A stretch of 64,000 nucleotides of DNA from Marinomonas lutimaris (GTDB lineage: Bacteria > Pseudomonadota > Gammaproteobacteria > Pseudomonadales > Marinomonadaceae): the NCBI RefSeq assembly GCF_019426345.1, contig NZ_JAHLLW010000002.1, forward strand, positions 62,001 to 126,000. Reading direction: 5' to 3'. Positions within the stretch are counted from its first letter, which is position 1. Each line of letters starts with the position of its first letter. Of the stretch, positions 43,606-54,987 are shown piece by piece. The notes beneath the pieces were generated by a model. The model saw only the letters and a list, made by a program, of their open reading frames with translations, was not told the origin of the DNA and ran no database searches. Position numbers and translations under genes: made by a program.

Positions 43606-45276
43606 TTAAATTGAATCTCTAGGGCCAAAAGCAGAATAGCCCATTGCTTCTTCCATCAGAGCATCTCTTTCGTAAATGTCGTTACGGAATTCCAGCATGC
43701 CATTGGCATTTGGTACAACAGTAAAGTAAACCAAATATACAGGAATATAGGTTGGCAATGTGATAACCGTATTGCTGCCTGTTTTTAGTGATTTGTTCAT
43801 GTCATTAAATTGTTTGCTGCCTTTTGTTATTTCTTTGGCAAACTCTGTAGGGTTTTCTAGGCGAACGCAGCCAGAACTAAAAGCTCTGTCTTCTTCACGA
43901 AATAGATGTTTTGCAGGTGTGTCATGCAAGTAAATTTCATTTTTGTTAGGGAACATGAACTTGTATTGGCCAAGTGCGTTGCCTTCATCTGGTTCTTGTT
44001 CGAAACGGAATGCTAACTTGTCTTCGCTAATGCTTTTCCAGTTGATTTTGGTGGAATCTAGTTCTTTCGCGCCAATGCTCCAGCTTGAGTAAACCTTGTA
44101 GCCATGTTTAACCAGATAGTTTGGATCGGCTTGTAGCTTAGGCAATAAATTCTCTCTGGCAATGCGGTGAGGTACGCGCCATGTAGGATTGGTTACCATG
44201 TAAGTCATCAGGCCTTTAAATACCGGCGTTTTTCTATCGGGCTTACCGATGACGGCTTTCATCGAGGTGAGTTCACCGTTTAGGTGCATGTCCACTGTAT
44301 AATTTGTTAGGTCAACCCATATGCGGTTAGCTTCTAGTTCGCTTGGTAGCCAGCGCCATCTTTCTAAGTTGTAAGCAATTTGTTTTGCGCGGGCTTCTAA
44401 TGGAATGTTGAGCATTTCAATGGTTTTCGAGCCTGCGGCTCCGTCTGCGGTAAGATGATGGCGCTGTTGAAAGCGAATAAGGGCTTCTTTTAAGCGTGTA
44501 TCGAACTGCTCTTCGTTTACCTTGCGAGTTGAGAAGCGAATGTCTCCGAGTTGCACAAGTCTTGCTCTTAATTGGGCAACACGTGGACCTTCGTCGCCTG
44601 CAGATAAAGGAACACCTGCGTTAACAAAAATGTCTTTTTCTTTCGCTGCTAGATCTTGGTAATACACTAACCACTTTTGTAAGATTTGGTATTGTGGGCT
44701 GCGAGGTGCTAATAATGGCAATGAATTGACCATGTCTGTTGCTGAATCTAGATACAGCAAGTCTTTCCAGTTGTTGTTGGGTGCGTCTAGCTGCCAATTA
44801 GGGTCAATTAGCTGTGGCTCATAGCGGCCATTGCTTAGGTCATGAGCGTAACTCGTTAATGCGATTGTGCTTATAACGTCCATTTCGGCCAATTGCTGAG
44901 GTGTTGGCTGCTTAAGTGCTAAATACTCTTTGATAATGCCTGTATGGTAGTGAATTGGATTTAGGCCGTGTGTATAAGATTGCTCAAGTATGTCGACCAG
45001 TTTGTATATCGACATATTGATTTTTTTATCTTTTATCCAAATTGGGTCATAACCACGATTTTCGTAAGCCTCAAGTACACTTTGATTGGGTAGTGCTTGA
45101 CCGGCTACGGGTGTAAATGCGTTCAGCGTTAGTGATACTTGATCTTTTACGCTGCTTTCTATTTGTGATTCGCTTGGTGGAACGACAACAAACTGTTTTT
45201 TTGAGCCAGATGAAGAACAGGCGCTAAGCAACAAGCTGACGCAGAGTAAAGAGAGTAGCTGTTTCGCTGAGGTCAT
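43606..45276 (-). CDS. L,D-transpeptidase (YcbB/LdtD-like) lipoprotein
   Basis: 556 residues. The signal ends in lipobox LLLSAC, so the Cys is probably lipidated. A scaffold region (WIKDKKINMSIYKLVDIL) is followed by a peptidoglycan-binding domain (GDEGPRVAQLRARLVQLG). The YkuD catalytic domain carries HDTPAKHLF and SSGCVRLENP with the catalytic Cys and Arg. It makes 3-3 crosslinks in peptidoglycan, as E. coli LdtD. E. coli LdtD is not a lipoprotein, so the lipobox is a difference. It overlaps the YkgJ-like gene by four bases. Confidence 0.9.
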   Translation of the reverse strand: MTSAKQLLSLLCVSLLLSACSSSGSKKQFVVVPPSESQIESSVKDQVSLTLNAFTPVAGQALPNQSVLEAYENRGYDPIWIKDKKINMSIYKLVDILEQSYTHGLNPIHYHTGIIKEYLALKQPTPQQLAEMDVISTIALTSYAHDLSNGRYEPQLIDPNWQLDAPNNNWKDLLYLDSATDMVNSLPLLAPRSPQYQILQKWLVYYQDLAAKEKDIFVNAGVPLSAGDEGPRVAQLRARLVQLGDIRFSTRKVNEEQFDTRLKEALIRFQQRHHLTADGAAGSKTIEMLNIPLEARAKQIAYNLERWRWLPSELEANRIWVDLTNYTVDMHLNGELTSMKAVIGKPDRKTPVFKGLMTYMVTNPTWRVPHRIARENLLPKLQADPNYLVKHGYKVYSSWSIGAKELDSTKINWKSISEDKLAFRFEQEPDEGNALGQYKFMFPNKNEIYLHDTPAKHLFREEDRAFSSGCVRLENPTEFAKEITKGSKQFNDMNKSLKTGSNTVITLPTYIPVYLVYFTVVPNANGMLEFRNDIYERDALMEEAMGYSAFGPRDSI

Positions 45277-45560
45277 TGATATTTCCTTTTTAATGAACTG
45301 GTATTTGTTGGGCTTGTTGCATCTTCTAAGTGCGACAATATGCTGATGGCTTCTTCTCTATTGCTACCGCATGCGTATTCTACCGCAGTAAAGTCTGCGC
45401 ATACTTTTGGTCTTGAGGGATCGCCAAATATAGCGCAGCGATAGTCATCCAACAGTTGTATGCAAGGTTCTCCTGCCGCTTTTCCATTGGGCATTCCAGG
45501 GATTGGAGAGGTGATGGAAGGTGCTGTGCAGCATGCACCACAACCTGACCGACATTGCAT
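45273..45560 (-). CDS. YkgJ-like cysteine cluster protein
   Basis: 95 residues with the cysteine pattern CRSGCGACCTAPSI near the start and further Cys at CIQLLDDYRCAIFG and VCADFTAVEYACG. This is the YkgJ/CxxxCxxCC family, predicted to bind Zn or an Fe-S cluster. ATG 45560 is chosen because the TTG at 45569 has no ribosome binding site. Its stop overlaps the start of the L,D-transpeptidase gene, so translation is coupled; a functional link between them is not obvious. Confidence 0.85.
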   Translation of the reverse strand: MQCRSGCGACCTAPSITSPIPGMPNGKAAGEPCIQLLDDYRCAIFGDPSRPKVCADFTAVEYACGSNREEAISILSHLEDATSPTNTSSLKRKYQ

Positions 45561-45738
45561 AATAAACAACCTTGCTTGGAATGAATAAGTGTAATCTTTA
45601 TGTTATTAACTTTGCTGGTTATTTACAAAACAGCATCTTGATGATCATTTTAGAGTATCGTAATCGTAGGTCATAGGGGATAATCAAAAAATATAGTTAA
45701 AAAGTACAGATATCGCTTTTTAGGATAGGGTTTTACAA

Positions 45739-46980
45739 ATGATGCTAGAGAAAAAAATATTGGTGGTTGAGGATAGTCCTGTGGTGTTGAAGGTCCTTCA
45801 TCATTTGCTGTCTCAGAATCCTGTTTTTACGCCAGTATTGTGTGCTTGTTATAAAGAAGCAGAAGATAAACTAAAAGACTCTGAGTCTGAGTTTTTCGCC
45901 GCTATTGTCGATTTAAATTTACCGGACGCAAAAAACGGAGAGATTGTTGATCTTGTATTATTTAACAAAATTCCATGCGTTGTATTAACTGGGAATTTTG
46001 ATGATAAATTGCGCCTCAGTCTTCTTAATAAAGGTGTTTTGGATTACATCACCAAGGATAGTCGATATTCTTTTAATCATGTTATTAAAGTGATTGAGCG
46101 TCTAAGTAAGAACCAAGGAATTAAGGTGTTAGTGGCGGAAGATTCGTCTACGAGTCGCTTGTTTATCCGGATTTTGCTAGAGCAGTATCGCTTCAATGTT
46201 GTAGAGGCTGAAAATGGTCAAGAAGCATTGGCCAAGCTTGAGGAAGATGCAGAAATTAGGATGCTGATTACTGATCATAATATGCCTTTGGTGAATGGGT
46301 ATGATTTGGTTCGTATGCTTAGATTTAACTCTCGTTTTCAGGATTTGGTTATTATCGGCTTGTCTGCGGAAGGGGATAATGCTTTGTCTGCCAAGTTCAT
46401 TAAGGCGGGCGCGAATGATTTTCTAAAAAAGCCGTTTTACCATGAAGAGTTTCATTGTCGTGTGGTTCATAGTTTAGAGGCGCAAGAAATGCTTGAAACC
46501 ATTCGTGATTTGGCAAACATTGATCCGCTTACTAAGCTCAAAAATAGACGTTTTTTATTTGATCAATGGGAGCTTTTGTTTCGTAATGATCCATCTGATG
46601 TCGTGTTGGCTATTATTGATCTTGATCGTTTTAAAAGTGTTAATGACATGTATGGTCACATTGTTGGTGATAGCTTATTGGAAGTTATAGGGCGAGAGAT
46701 TAGTAATGCTTTTCCAGATATGCAGGTGTGTCGCTTTGGTGGTGAAGAGTTTTGTATCATGGCTAAAACTGATGGGCAGGATTTGATCGAAAGGCTAGAG
46801 GTCTTTTTAAGTCGCTTGCGCCAAAAAGAACTTACAGAGGCTAAAATATCGCTAACATGTAGTGTTGGGGTTTGTTGTCGGCCAATGAGTTCTCTTGAAG
46901 AGTTGATTCGAGAGGCAGAGCTGAATTTAGATGCGGCGAAAAAATTAGGCCGAGATAGGGTGGTTGCTCATCAAGGCTAG
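45739..46980 (+). CDS. REC-REC-GGDEF response regulator (diguanylate cyclase)
   Basis: 413 residues. Receiver 1 has ILVVEDSPVV and the Asp in AIVDLNLPD. Receiver 2 has VLVAEDSSTSR, the Asp in LITDHNMPL and a Lys in FLKKPF. The GGDEF domain has DPLTKLKNRR, IIDLDRFKSVNDMYGHIVGD and RFGGEEF. Both receivers keep their phosphorylation sites, and the active site is intact, so it likely makes c-di-GMP upon phosphorylation. No kinase is nearby, so its partner lies elsewhere. It ends at a strong terminator. Confidence 0.92.
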   Translation: MMLEKKILVVEDSPVVLKVLHHLLSQNPVFTPVLCACYKEAEDKLKDSESEFFAAIVDLNLPDAKNGEIVDLVLFNKIPCVVLTGNFDDKLRLSLLNKGVLDYITKDSRYSFNHVIKVIERLSKNQGIKVLVAEDSSTSRLFIRILLEQYRFNVVEAENGQEALAKLEEDAEIRMLITDHNMPLVNGYDLVRMLRFNSRFQDLVIIGLSAEGDNALSAKFIKAGANDFLKKPFYHEEFHCRVVHSLEAQEMLETIRDLANIDPLTKLKNRRFLFDQWELLFRNDPSDVVLAIIDLDRFKSVNDMYGHIVGDSLLEVIGREISNAFPDMQVCRFGGEEFCIMAKTDGQDLIERLEVFLSRLRQKELTEAKISLTCSVGVCCRPMSSLEELIREAELNLDAAKKLGRDRVVAHQG

Positions 46981-47013
46981 CTGTTGTTGGTCAATAGTGT
47001 TTGTTTTGCAATA

Positions 47014-47047
47014 AAAAATCCCGCGCAAGAAATGCGCGGGATTTTTG
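47014..47047. terminator. Bidirectional terminator
   Basis: A 14-bp GC-rich stem AAAAATCCCGCGCA/TGCGCGGGATTTTT with loop AGAAA, between the convergent REC-REC-GGDEF gene and gatB. Confidence 0.95.
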
Positions 47048-47083
47048 TTTTTGCTTATAAATAAAGCGAGCTAGTTGGGGTGG

Positions 47084-48529
47084 TTAGCCTTTTAGCATTT
47101 TCACAAGAATTGGATTCACTAAGCCTGGGTTGGCTTTGCCTTGCGATGCTTTCATAACTTGCCCAACAAAGAAGCCGATCATTTTCTTCTGCTTGTCTTC
47201 GTCAGCGGCGCGGTATTGCTCAACCTGTGTGGCATTGGCGTCTAAAATAGTTTGGATCATAGCTTCAATTGCACCAGTATCCGTTACTTGTTTCAAGCCT
47301 TTTGCTTCGATTATTGCATCTGCTGACCCTTCACCATCCCACATCGCTTGTAAAACGTCTTTCGCTGTTTTGCCATTGATGGTGTTGTCTTTGATGCGAA
47401 CCAATAATTCCCCAAATGTCTGCGCACTGACCGGAGAATTTTCGATGTCTAGCTGCTCTTGGTTAAGAAGCTTGCTTAGTTCACCCATTACCCAGTTTGC
47501 GGTTAGCTTTGGGTCTTTCACTACATTGTTGGCATTTTCAAAGAAATCAGCCATAGCACGAGAGGATGATAGAACGTTTGCGTCGTATTCGCTTAAACCG
47601 TGTTCACTTTGGAAGCGAGCGGCTTTTTGGCTTGGCAGCTCAGGAAGTGTGGCCTTGATGTTGTCTACGTATTCTTGCGTCAGCACTACTGGAAGTAAGT
47701 CTGGGCATGGGAAGTAGCGGTAGTCGTTAGCGTCTTCTTTAGAGCGCATGCTGCGAGTTTCGTTCTTTTCTGGATCATACAGGCGGGTTTCCTGAATGAT
47801 GCGACCGCCATCTTCTAAAATGTCGGCTTGGCGTTCGATCTCAGTGTAAATGGCTTTTTCGATAAAGCGGAAAGAGTTGACGTTTTTGATTTCGGTGCGC
47901 GTACCGTATTCTTTTTGGCCTTTTGGTCGTAACGACAAGTTAATATCACAACGCATTGAACCTTCGGCCATGTTGCCATCGCAAATGCCAAGATAAGTCA
48001 CAATAGAATGAATCATTTTGACGTAAGCTACCGCTTCTTTTGCGGAGCGAATGTCTGGCTCGGATACGATTTCTAGCAACGGCGTGCTAGAACGGTTTAA
48101 ATCGATTCCGGTCATTCCTTGGAAATCTTCGTGCAAAGATTTACCAGCGTCTTCTTCAAGGTGGGCGCGAGTAATGCCAATGCGAGAGGTGGTGCCATCT
48201 TCTAGCATGACATCGAGATAGCCTTTACCCACAATAGGGTGATCCATTTGGCTAGTTTGGTAGCCTTTTGGAAGATCTGGATAAAAGTAGTTTTTACGTG
48301 CAAAAACCGATGTCATGCCAATTTCAGCATTAATAGCGTGGCCAAACATAACGGCCATGCGCAAAGCTTCTTTGTTGAAAACAGGTAATGCGCCAGGCAT
48401 ACCTAAATCAACAAGCGTGGTTTGTGTGTTTGGTTCTGCGCCAAAGCCAACGGCAGCACCGGAGAATAATTTTGATTTTGTAGAGAGCTGAGTATGAATC
48501 TCAAGGCCAATAACAACTTCCCAGTTCAT
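47084..48529 (-). CDS. gatB: Asp-tRNA(Asn)/Glu-tRNA(Gln) amidotransferase subunit B
   Basis: 481 residues from ATG 48529 after GGAGCATAAGC. The start [21 protein letters not shown] and the motif [20 protein letters not shown] are diagnostic of GatB. The C-terminal ~150 residues form the helical and YqeY-like tRNA-binding domains ([24 protein letters not shown]). GatB holds the kinase site that activates the misacylated tRNA. It is separated by 2 bases from gatA. Confidence 0.97.
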   Translation of the reverse strand: MNWEVVIGLEIHTQLSTKSKLFSGAAVGFGAEPNTQTTLVDLGMPGALPVFNKEALRMAVMFGHAINAEIGMTSVFARKNYFYPDLPKGYQTSQMDHPIVGKGYLDVMLEDGTTSRIGITRAHLEEDAGKSLHEDFQGMTGIDLNRSSTPLLEIVSEPDIRSAKEAVAYVKMIHSIVTYLGICDGNMAEGSMRCDINLSLRPKGQKEYGTRTEIKNVNSFRFIEKAIYTEIERQADILEDGGRIIQETRLYDPEKNETRSMRSKEDANDYRYFPCPDLLPVVLTQEYVDNIKATLPELPSQKAARFQSEHGLSEYDANVLSSSRAMADFFENANNVVKDPKLTANWVMGELSKLLNQEQLDIENSPVSAQTFGELLVRIKDNTINGKTAKDVLQAMWDGEGSADAIIEAKGLKQVTDTGAIEAMIQTILDANATQVEQYRAADEDKQKKMIGFFVGQVMKASQGKANPGLVNPILVKMLKG

Positions 48530-48531
48530 GC

Positions 48532-49992
48532 TTATGCTCCTTTTGCCATAGTTGGTGTTTGTAGGTGCCAATCGGTGTGTTGCTGATATTGATGCGCTAC
48601 GTTTAATAGCTTGGCTTCGGCAAAATAGTTCCCCATTACCTGAAGGCCGACTGGCATGCCATCAGCAAAGCCAGCTGGGATAGACATGGCCGGGATGCCT
48701 GCAAGGTTAACGGATAGCGTATAAATGTCTTCTAGGTACATAGCAACAGGATCGCTGGTTTTACTACCAAGACCAAACGCGGTGGTTGGTGCAACAGGGC
48801 CCATAATGACGTCTACTTCTTCGAGGGCTTTAACAAAGTCCTCTTTAATAAGGCGGCGAATTTTTTGTGCTTTCAAGTAGTAAGCATCGTAGTAGCCTTC
48901 TGATAGTGCATAAGTACCAATCATGATGCGTTTTTGCACTTCGGTGCCAAAGCCTTCAGCGCGTGAGCGCATATACATATCAAGTAAGTCTTTTGGATCG
49001 TCGCAGCGATGGCCGAAGCGAACGCCGTCAAAGCGAGATAGATTCGAAGAGGCTTCAGACGGTGCGATGACATAGTAAGATGGAATACTAAGTTGTAGGT
49101 TTGGCAGTGAGATCTCTTTTACTGTTGCGCCTAGTTTTTCAAACTCTTTTACGGCTGCCATGATGACGTCGGCCACTTGTGGATCTAGACCTTCACCGAA
49201 ATATTCTTTTGGCAGGCCAATTTTTAAGCCTGTTAGTGGAGTATTTAGGTTTGCTAAATAATCGTCGGCAGGTTTATCTGCTGACGTTGAGTCCTTTTCA
49301 TCAAACCCTGCCATGGCTTGCATTAAATGCGCACAATCTTCAGCACTTTTTGCCATTGGGCCGCCTTGATCAAGGCTGGATGCGTAAGCAATCATACCAA
49401 AACGGGAAACGCGACCATAAGTCGGTTTAAGACCTGTGATGCCGCAGAAAGACGCAGGTTGGCGAATTGAGCCGCCTGTATCTGTGCCTGTCGCGGCAAC
49501 GGCCAATCCCGCGGCAACAGCAGCAGCTGAGCCACCAGATGATCCGCCAGGAACCATGTCTAAATTCCAAGGATTTTTCACGGCCCCATAAAAACTGTTC
49601 TCGTTAGAAGAGCCCATGGCGAATTCGTCCATGTTAGTTTTGCCCAACATGACAGCGCCAGCTTGTTGAATGCGGCTGGTGACGGTGGATTCGTAAGGAG
49701 GGATAAAGTTATTCAGCATTCTAGAGCCACAAGTTGTTAATGTGCCTTCTGTGCAGAACAGATCTTTATGGGCGACAGGGATGCCTGTCAAACTGGTGCC
49801 TTTTCCGCTTTGAAGAAGTGCATCGGCTGCCGCAGCTTGTTCTAAGGCGCGTTGTTCGCTAACGGTGATGAAGCTATTTAGTTGTGGGTCAAGTTTGGCT
49901 ATGCGCGCTAGGAAAAGGCGGGTTAGCTCAACACTGGAGATGTCTTTGTTGCGTAATTTCTGTGCTAATGTCGAGATGCTTTGTTCGAACAT
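48532..49992 (-). CDS. gatA: Asp-tRNA(Asn)/Glu-tRNA(Gln) amidotransferase subunit A
   Basis: 486 residues of the amidase-signature family. The catalytic Lys lies in [10 protein letters not shown], and the Ser pair is in [18 protein letters not shown] with the cis-Ser at [17 protein letters not shown]. GatA releases ammonia from glutamine and passes it to GatB. It begins 11 bases after gatC and is followed directly by gatB. Confidence 0.97.
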   Translation of the reverse strand: MFEQSISTLAQKLRNKDISSVELTRLFLARIAKLDPQLNSFITVSEQRALEQAAAADALLQSGKGTSLTGIPVAHKDLFCTEGTLTTCGSRMLNNFIPPYESTVTSRIQQAGAVMLGKTNMDEFAMGSSNENSFYGAVKNPWNLDMVPGGSSGGSAAAVAAGLAVAATGTDTGGSIRQPASFCGITGLKPTYGRVSRFGMIAYASSLDQGGPMAKSAEDCAHLMQAMAGFDEKDSTSADKPADDYLANLNTPLTGLKIGLPKEYFGEGLDPQVADVIMAAVKEFEKLGATVKEISLPNLQLSIPSYYVIAPSEASSNLSRFDGVRFGHRCDDPKDLLDMYMRSRAEGFGTEVQKRIMIGTYALSEGYYDAYYLKAQKIRRLIKEDFVKALEEVDVIMGPVAPTTAFGLGSKTSDPVAMYLEDIYTLSVNLAGIPAMSIPAGFADGMPVGLQVMGNYFAEAKLLNVAHQYQQHTDWHLQTPTMAKGA

Positions 49993-50003
49993 GCTTGTCT
50001 CTC

Positions 50004-50291
50004 TTAATCGATCACTTTCGGTACTAGGAAAAGGCCGGCTTCGGTCTGCGGTGCGTTCGCTAAGAATGCGTCACGGCGATTTTCTTCGGTGACTACGTCT
50101 TCTCTCAATCGTTGAGTCATTTCAAGCGGATTGGATAACGGTTCAACGCCATCGGTATTAACAGATTGCATTTCTTCAACAAGTGATAAAACGCTAGAAA
50201 GCGATAGTTGGTATTGATCGGCATCTGCCTCAGTAAGCGCGAGGCGTGCCAAGTGTGCAATTTTTTGCACGTCTTGTTTGTCTATGGACAT
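50004..50291 (-). CDS. gatC: Asp-tRNA(Asn)/Glu-tRNA(Gln) amidotransferase subunit C
   Basis: 95 residues matching Gat[21 protein letters not shown] at the start, [17 protein letters not shown] and [10 protein letters not shown] at the end. It stabilises GatA-GatB. ATG 50291 follows AGGTGGAAC; the longer frame to 50330 adds nothing family-like. It is first in the gatCAB operon, divergent from mreB, an arrangement also seen in Pseudomonas. Confidence 0.95.
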   Translation of the reverse strand: MSIDKQDVQKIAHLARLALTEADADQYQLSLSSVLSLVEEMQSVNTDGVEPLSNPLEMTQRLREDVVTEENRRDAFLANAPQTEAGLFLVPKVID

Positions 50292-50521
50292 GTTCCACCT
50301 GATGTTTTGATTATCGTAAATGGCCGCCATTGTATCTCTTAGTTGTATTGCTATAAAGCAAAGAGGGGTAAAAACAGGGCTTATTTTTTATTTATTAAAA
50401 ATTTTTTAGTAAACAATGAAATACATGGGAACTTTTTTCAGTTTTACACTGAATCAACTTGCCCATTGGCCCCGTGGTTGTTACATTTTGACGCTGTTCG
50501 TATCGTATTATCAGGGTGTAA

Positions 50522-51571
<1,050 letters not shown>

Positions 51572-51587
51572 AAGTTAGGAGCGCACC

Positions 51588-52424
51588 ATTAAAAATTCGC
51601 TTCAGTATAGTGGCAAAGTTTCTAGCGCGCGTTTTGTTGTGCTGGTTATTTTGTCTATGGCGATGATCACTGCAGATGTTCGTTACTCTGTGTTCGCACA
51701 AGTAAGGCCATATTTGACCTTACTTGTCACGCCTATTCAGGTTGTGGTGAACACACCTCAGAAAATGCTCAATTGGGCTGGTGAACATCTTGCAAGTAGA
51801 GAAGGGTTGGTTAAAGAGAATCAGTCCCTGCAGTCAGAAATTTTATTACTGCGCAGTCGCCAGCAGCGTCTTGATTCCCTCCAGGCAGAAAATGTTCGTT
51901 TACGCGAGTTGCTAGATGCTTCTCAACGAGTAGATGAAAAAATTGTCATGGCGGAAGTTATTGGCTTTGATCAAAATGCATACAGTCATAAGTTAATGAT
52001 AGACAAAGGTTTCTCTTCGGGAGCCTACGTTGGTCAGCCTGTATTAGATGCAACGGGTGTTCTGGGGCAGGTGGTGGAAACAGCAGCATACAGCAGTCGA
52101 GTTTTACTGATTGCTGATGCAAGTCATTTTGTTCCTGTGCAGCTTACTCGAACAGGGTTTAGGGGGATTTTGAGAGGGACAGGAGACTTAAAACGCTTAG
52201 AGTTGATGAGTGTTCCTCGTTCTGTCGATATTAAGAAAGGCGATATATTAACCACCTCAGGCTTGGATAAGCGTTTCCCTAGTGGCTACCCTGTTGGTGT
52301 GGTCAGAGGCGTTAAGTACACGCAAGGTAAGGCTTATGCGGATGTTGACGTTGTTCCTTTAGCTCAATTGGGGCGTAGCCGTCATGTCATGCTCATTGAA
52401 AAGCCGAAGGCAGGGCGAGAATGA
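51588..52424 (+). CDS. mreC: Rod shape-determining protein MreC (probable ATT start)
   Basis: About 278 residues if initiated at ATT 51588. There is an in-frame TAG at 51576, and no ATG/GTG/TTG occurs before GTG 51639, which lies inside the membrane helix (ARFVVLVILSMAMIT) and lacks a ribosome binding site. AGGAG at 51577-51581 sits seven bases before ATT. With ATT the protein has the usual short cytoplasmic tail (IKNSLQYSGKVSS), the helix, a coiled coil (~70-105) and the MreC beta domain (SSRVLLIADASHFVPVQL, KGDILTTSGLDKRFPSGYPV). It overlaps mreD by four bases. Confidence 0.88.
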   Translation: MKNSLQYSGKVSSARFVVLVILSMAMITADVRYSVFAQVRPYLTLLVTPIQVVVNTPQKMLNWAGEHLASREGLVKENQSLQSEILLLRSRQQRLDSLQAENVRLRELLDASQRVDEKIVMAEVIGFDQNAYSHKLMIDKGFSSGAYVGQPVLDATGVLGQVVETAAYSSRVLLIADASHFVPVQLTRTGFRGILRGTGDLKRLELMSVPRSVDIKKGDILTTSGLDKRFPSGYPVGVVRGVKYTQGKAYADVDVVPLAQLGRSRHVMLIEKPKAGRE

Positions 52425-52894
52425 AACCGATTTTTGTTTTTTGTATTACTCTGTTAACAGCATTAATGCTTGAGGCGATGCCTTTTCCAGAAGAGCTCGT
52501 TTGGTTCCGTCCAGAATGGGCTTTGCTGGTCATCCTTTATTGGGTTATTGCTTTGCCATTTCGTGTTGGTGTGGGCATGGCTTGGTTCCTAGGTTTAATG
52601 GTAGATTTATTGCAAGGTGGGATAATAGGCCAACACTCGTTAACCTATGTCATTATTGCTTATACCTGTGCTGTATTTTACAAGCGATTACGAATGTATC
52701 ATCGCTGGCAACAGGGCTTTTTTATCTGCATGCTAGTCAGTATTAATCAGCTGCTTGATTTCTGGATCGATCATTATCTTGGTCATGCTGAGCCAACTTT
52801 AATGATCTTTATGCCTGCGGTTATTACAGGGCTATTGTGGCCTTGGTCATTTATTATTTTGCGTAGCGTACGACGTATTTATGCTATCCGTTAG
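52421..52894 (+). CDS. mreD: Rod shape-determining protein MreD
   Basis: 157 residues with about five transmembrane helices and the MreD pattern FRPEWALLVILYWVIALPFRV then GMAWFLGLMVDLLQGGIIGQ. It works with MreC in the elongasome. Its ATG overlaps the mreC stop (ATGA), indicating coupled translation. Confidence 0.93.
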   Translation: MKPIFVFCITLLTALMLEAMPFPEELVWFRPEWALLVILYWVIALPFRVGVGMAWFLGLMVDLLQGGIIGQHSLTYVIIAYTCAVFYKRLRMYHRWQQGFFICMLVSINQLLDFWIDHYLGHAEPTLMIFMPAVITGLLWPWSFIILRSVRRIYAIR

Positions 52895-52914
52895 GCCGTT
52901 TTTAGGGAAAGTTT

Positions 52915-53523
52915 ATGCTTGTTTTGGCTTCAGCTTCGCCGAGAAGAAAAGAGCTACTTAGCCTTCTGGTGAAAGAATTTGAGGTATTGCCTGCCGATAT
53001 AGATGAGACTCCAAATCATCAAGAAAAGGCTGAAGACTATGTTGTTCGTATGGCGGTTGAAAAAGCCAAAGCGGCTTCATTAAAATATCAACAGCAGGCT
53101 AACTTTAATGCGACTGCTATTTTTTTGGCTTCAGACACTAGTGTCGTGGTTGATGGTTGTATCCTAGGTAAACCAGATTCTCTTGAAGATTCCAGATCTA
53201 TGTTAAGGCTTCTTTCCGGCCGCTCCCATCAAGTTATTACCTCGTTATGCCTTTGTAATTTAGAACATGAGCATGTCGCAACTCAATGTGTTATTAGTGA
53301 TGTGTTGTTTCGTGAAATTTCAGATGTCGAAATAGAACAATATTGGAAAACCCATGAGCCCAAAGACAAAGCTGGCTCTTATGGTATCCAAGGGCTAGGT
53401 TCTGTGTTTGTTCGCTCTATTTCAGGATCTTACTCTGCAGTCGTCGGTTTACCTCTTTATGAAACAGCGCAATTATTAGCCCAATTTGGAATTCATTCGC
53501 TAGAGGAAATGTCTCATGAGTGA
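52915..53523 (+). CDS. Maf family nucleoside triphosphate pyrophosphatase
   Basis: 202 residues. LVLASASPRRKELLSLL and LASDTSVVVDGCILGKP are Maf motifs; the SxxRR phosphate-binding site and the catalytic Asp are present. The position between mreD and rng matches E. coli yhdE, whose product hydrolyses dTTP/UTP. The gene overlaps rng by eight bases. Confidence 0.92.
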   Translation: MLVLASASPRRKELLSLLVKEFEVLPADIDETPNHQEKAEDYVVRMAVEKAKAASLKYQQQANFNATAIFLASDTSVVVDGCILGKPDSLEDSRSMLRLLSGRSHQVITSLCLCNLEHEHVATQCVISDVLFREISDVEIEQYWKTHEPKDKAGSYGIQGLGSVFVRSISGSYSAVVGLPLYETAQLLAQFGIHSLEEMSHE

Positions 53524-54970
53524 AGATGTACTCATTAATGTTACTCCTATGGAGATTCGTGTCGCTCTAGTTGAAAACGGTGTATTACAAGAGGTCTACA
53601 TTGAGCGCTCAAGTCGTAAGGGAATTGTCGGCAATATTTATCAAGGAAAGGTCGTTCGTGTGCTTCCTGGCATGCAAGCCGCTTTTGTGGACATCGGTCT
53701 TGAAAGAGCCGCGTTTATTCATGTGTCGGAAGTAGTGAGCCGTGATGCTGTTAACCCAAGTGATCAGATTGGTGATTATTTGCGTGAAGGGCAATCGCTT
53801 GTGGTTCAAGTGACGAAAGATCCTATTAGTTCTAAGGGGGCACGTTTAACTACTCATCTGTCTATCCCTTCTCGTTATTTGGTTTACATGCCTGATCAGG
53901 CACATGTAGGCGTTAGTCAAAGAATTGAAGACGAAGTTGAGCGTGAACGTCTTAAGTCGCTGGTATCTGAAGCCTTAACCGATGCTGATGAAAACAGTGG
54001 TTATATATTGCGAACAGCGGCAGAGCGCGCAGGTGAAGAAGAAATACTTGCTGATATTAAGTTTCTGACACGCTTATGGCAGTCTGTTAAACGTCGAATG
54101 CAAAATGCAAAAGCACCTTCTATTATTTATGAGGATCTTCCTTTGCATTTGCGTACTATGCGCGACTTAGTAGGGTTAACAACGGAAAAAATTCGCATAG
54201 ATTCTAAAGAAAACTACGCTAAGCTTCGGGCATTTGCCGAAGACTTTATACCTGAGTTGAGAGATCGTATTGAGTATTATCCAGGTGAGCGTCCGATTTT
54301 TGACCTGTACAGTGTTGAAGATGAGATTCACAAAGCATTAGACCGTAAGGTGCAGTTGAAATCTGGTGGTTATTTGTTGGTTGAGCAAACTGAATCAATG
54401 ACCACAATAGATGTCAACACAGGTGCATTTGTCGGCAGCCGAAATCTTGAAGAGACTATCTATAAGACGAATTTGGAAGCCGCAACGGCCATAGGAAGGC
54501 AGCTTAGATTAAGAAACCTTGGCGGTATTATTATTATCGACTTTATTGATATGGAAGATGAAGAACATAAGCGTCAAGTGCTGCGAATGCTCGAAAAAAT
54601 ATTAGATGCCGATCATGCCAAAACCAAAATCACCGGTGTTTCTGAACTTGGTCTAGTCGAGATGACTCGTAAAAGAACTCGTGAGAGTCTTGGTCAGACG
54701 TTATGTGAGCCTTGTCGCTCTTGTCGTGGAAGTGGCCTAGTAAAAACACCAGAAACGGTTTGTTATGAAGTATTTCGCGAAATTTTAAGAGCGGATCGTG
54801 CCTATAATTCGCAAACATATACCGTATTGGCTGCAAGTACTGTAGTAGAACGCTTTCATGATGAAGAAAGTGCTGCTGTTGCTGAATTAGAGGCTTTTAT
54901 TGGCAAAACGATTCGTTTTCAAGTGGACTCTGTCTATACGCAAGATCAATATGATGTTGTATTGCGTTAG
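53516..54970 (+). CDS. rng: Ribonuclease G
   Basis: 484 residues. An S1 domain (GNIYQGKVVRVLPGMQAAFV, then AAFIHVSE) is followed by the RNase E/G catalytic domain (TIDVNTGAFVG, IIIDFIDMEDEEHK) with Mg-binding acids, and the Zn-link Cys motif CEPCRSCRGSG. The length is close to E. coli Rng (489) and it lacks the RNase E C-terminal scaffold. It processes the 5' end of 16S rRNA and degrades some mRNAs. Confidence 0.95.
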   Translation: MSEDVLINVTPMEIRVALVENGVLQEVYIERSSRKGIVGNIYQGKVVRVLPGMQAAFVDIGLERAAFIHVSEVVSRDAVNPSDQIGDYLREGQSLVVQVTKDPISSKGARLTTHLSIPSRYLVYMPDQAHVGVSQRIEDEVERERLKSLVSEALTDADENSGYILRTAAERAGEEEILADIKFLTRLWQSVKRRMQNAKAPSIIYEDLPLHLRTMRDLVGLTTEKIRIDSKENYAKLRAFAEDFIPELRDRIEYYPGERPIFDLYSVEDEIHKALDRKVQLKSGGYLLVEQTESMTTIDVNTGAFVGSRNLEETIYKTNLEAATAIGRQLRLRNLGGIIIIDFIDMEDEEHKRQVLRMLEKILDADHAKTKITGVSELGLVEMTRKRTRESLGQTLCEPCRSCRGSGLVKTPETVCYEVFREILRADRAYNSQTYTVLAASTVVERFHDEESAAVAELEAFIGKTIRFQVDSVYTQDQYDVVLR

Positions 54971-54987
54971 CAAAAAAAGGACTTAAA

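Noticed and set aside
47130..47717. 195-residue + strand open frame
   Set aside because: Lies wholly antisense to gatB, with low-complexity composition typical of a shadow frame.
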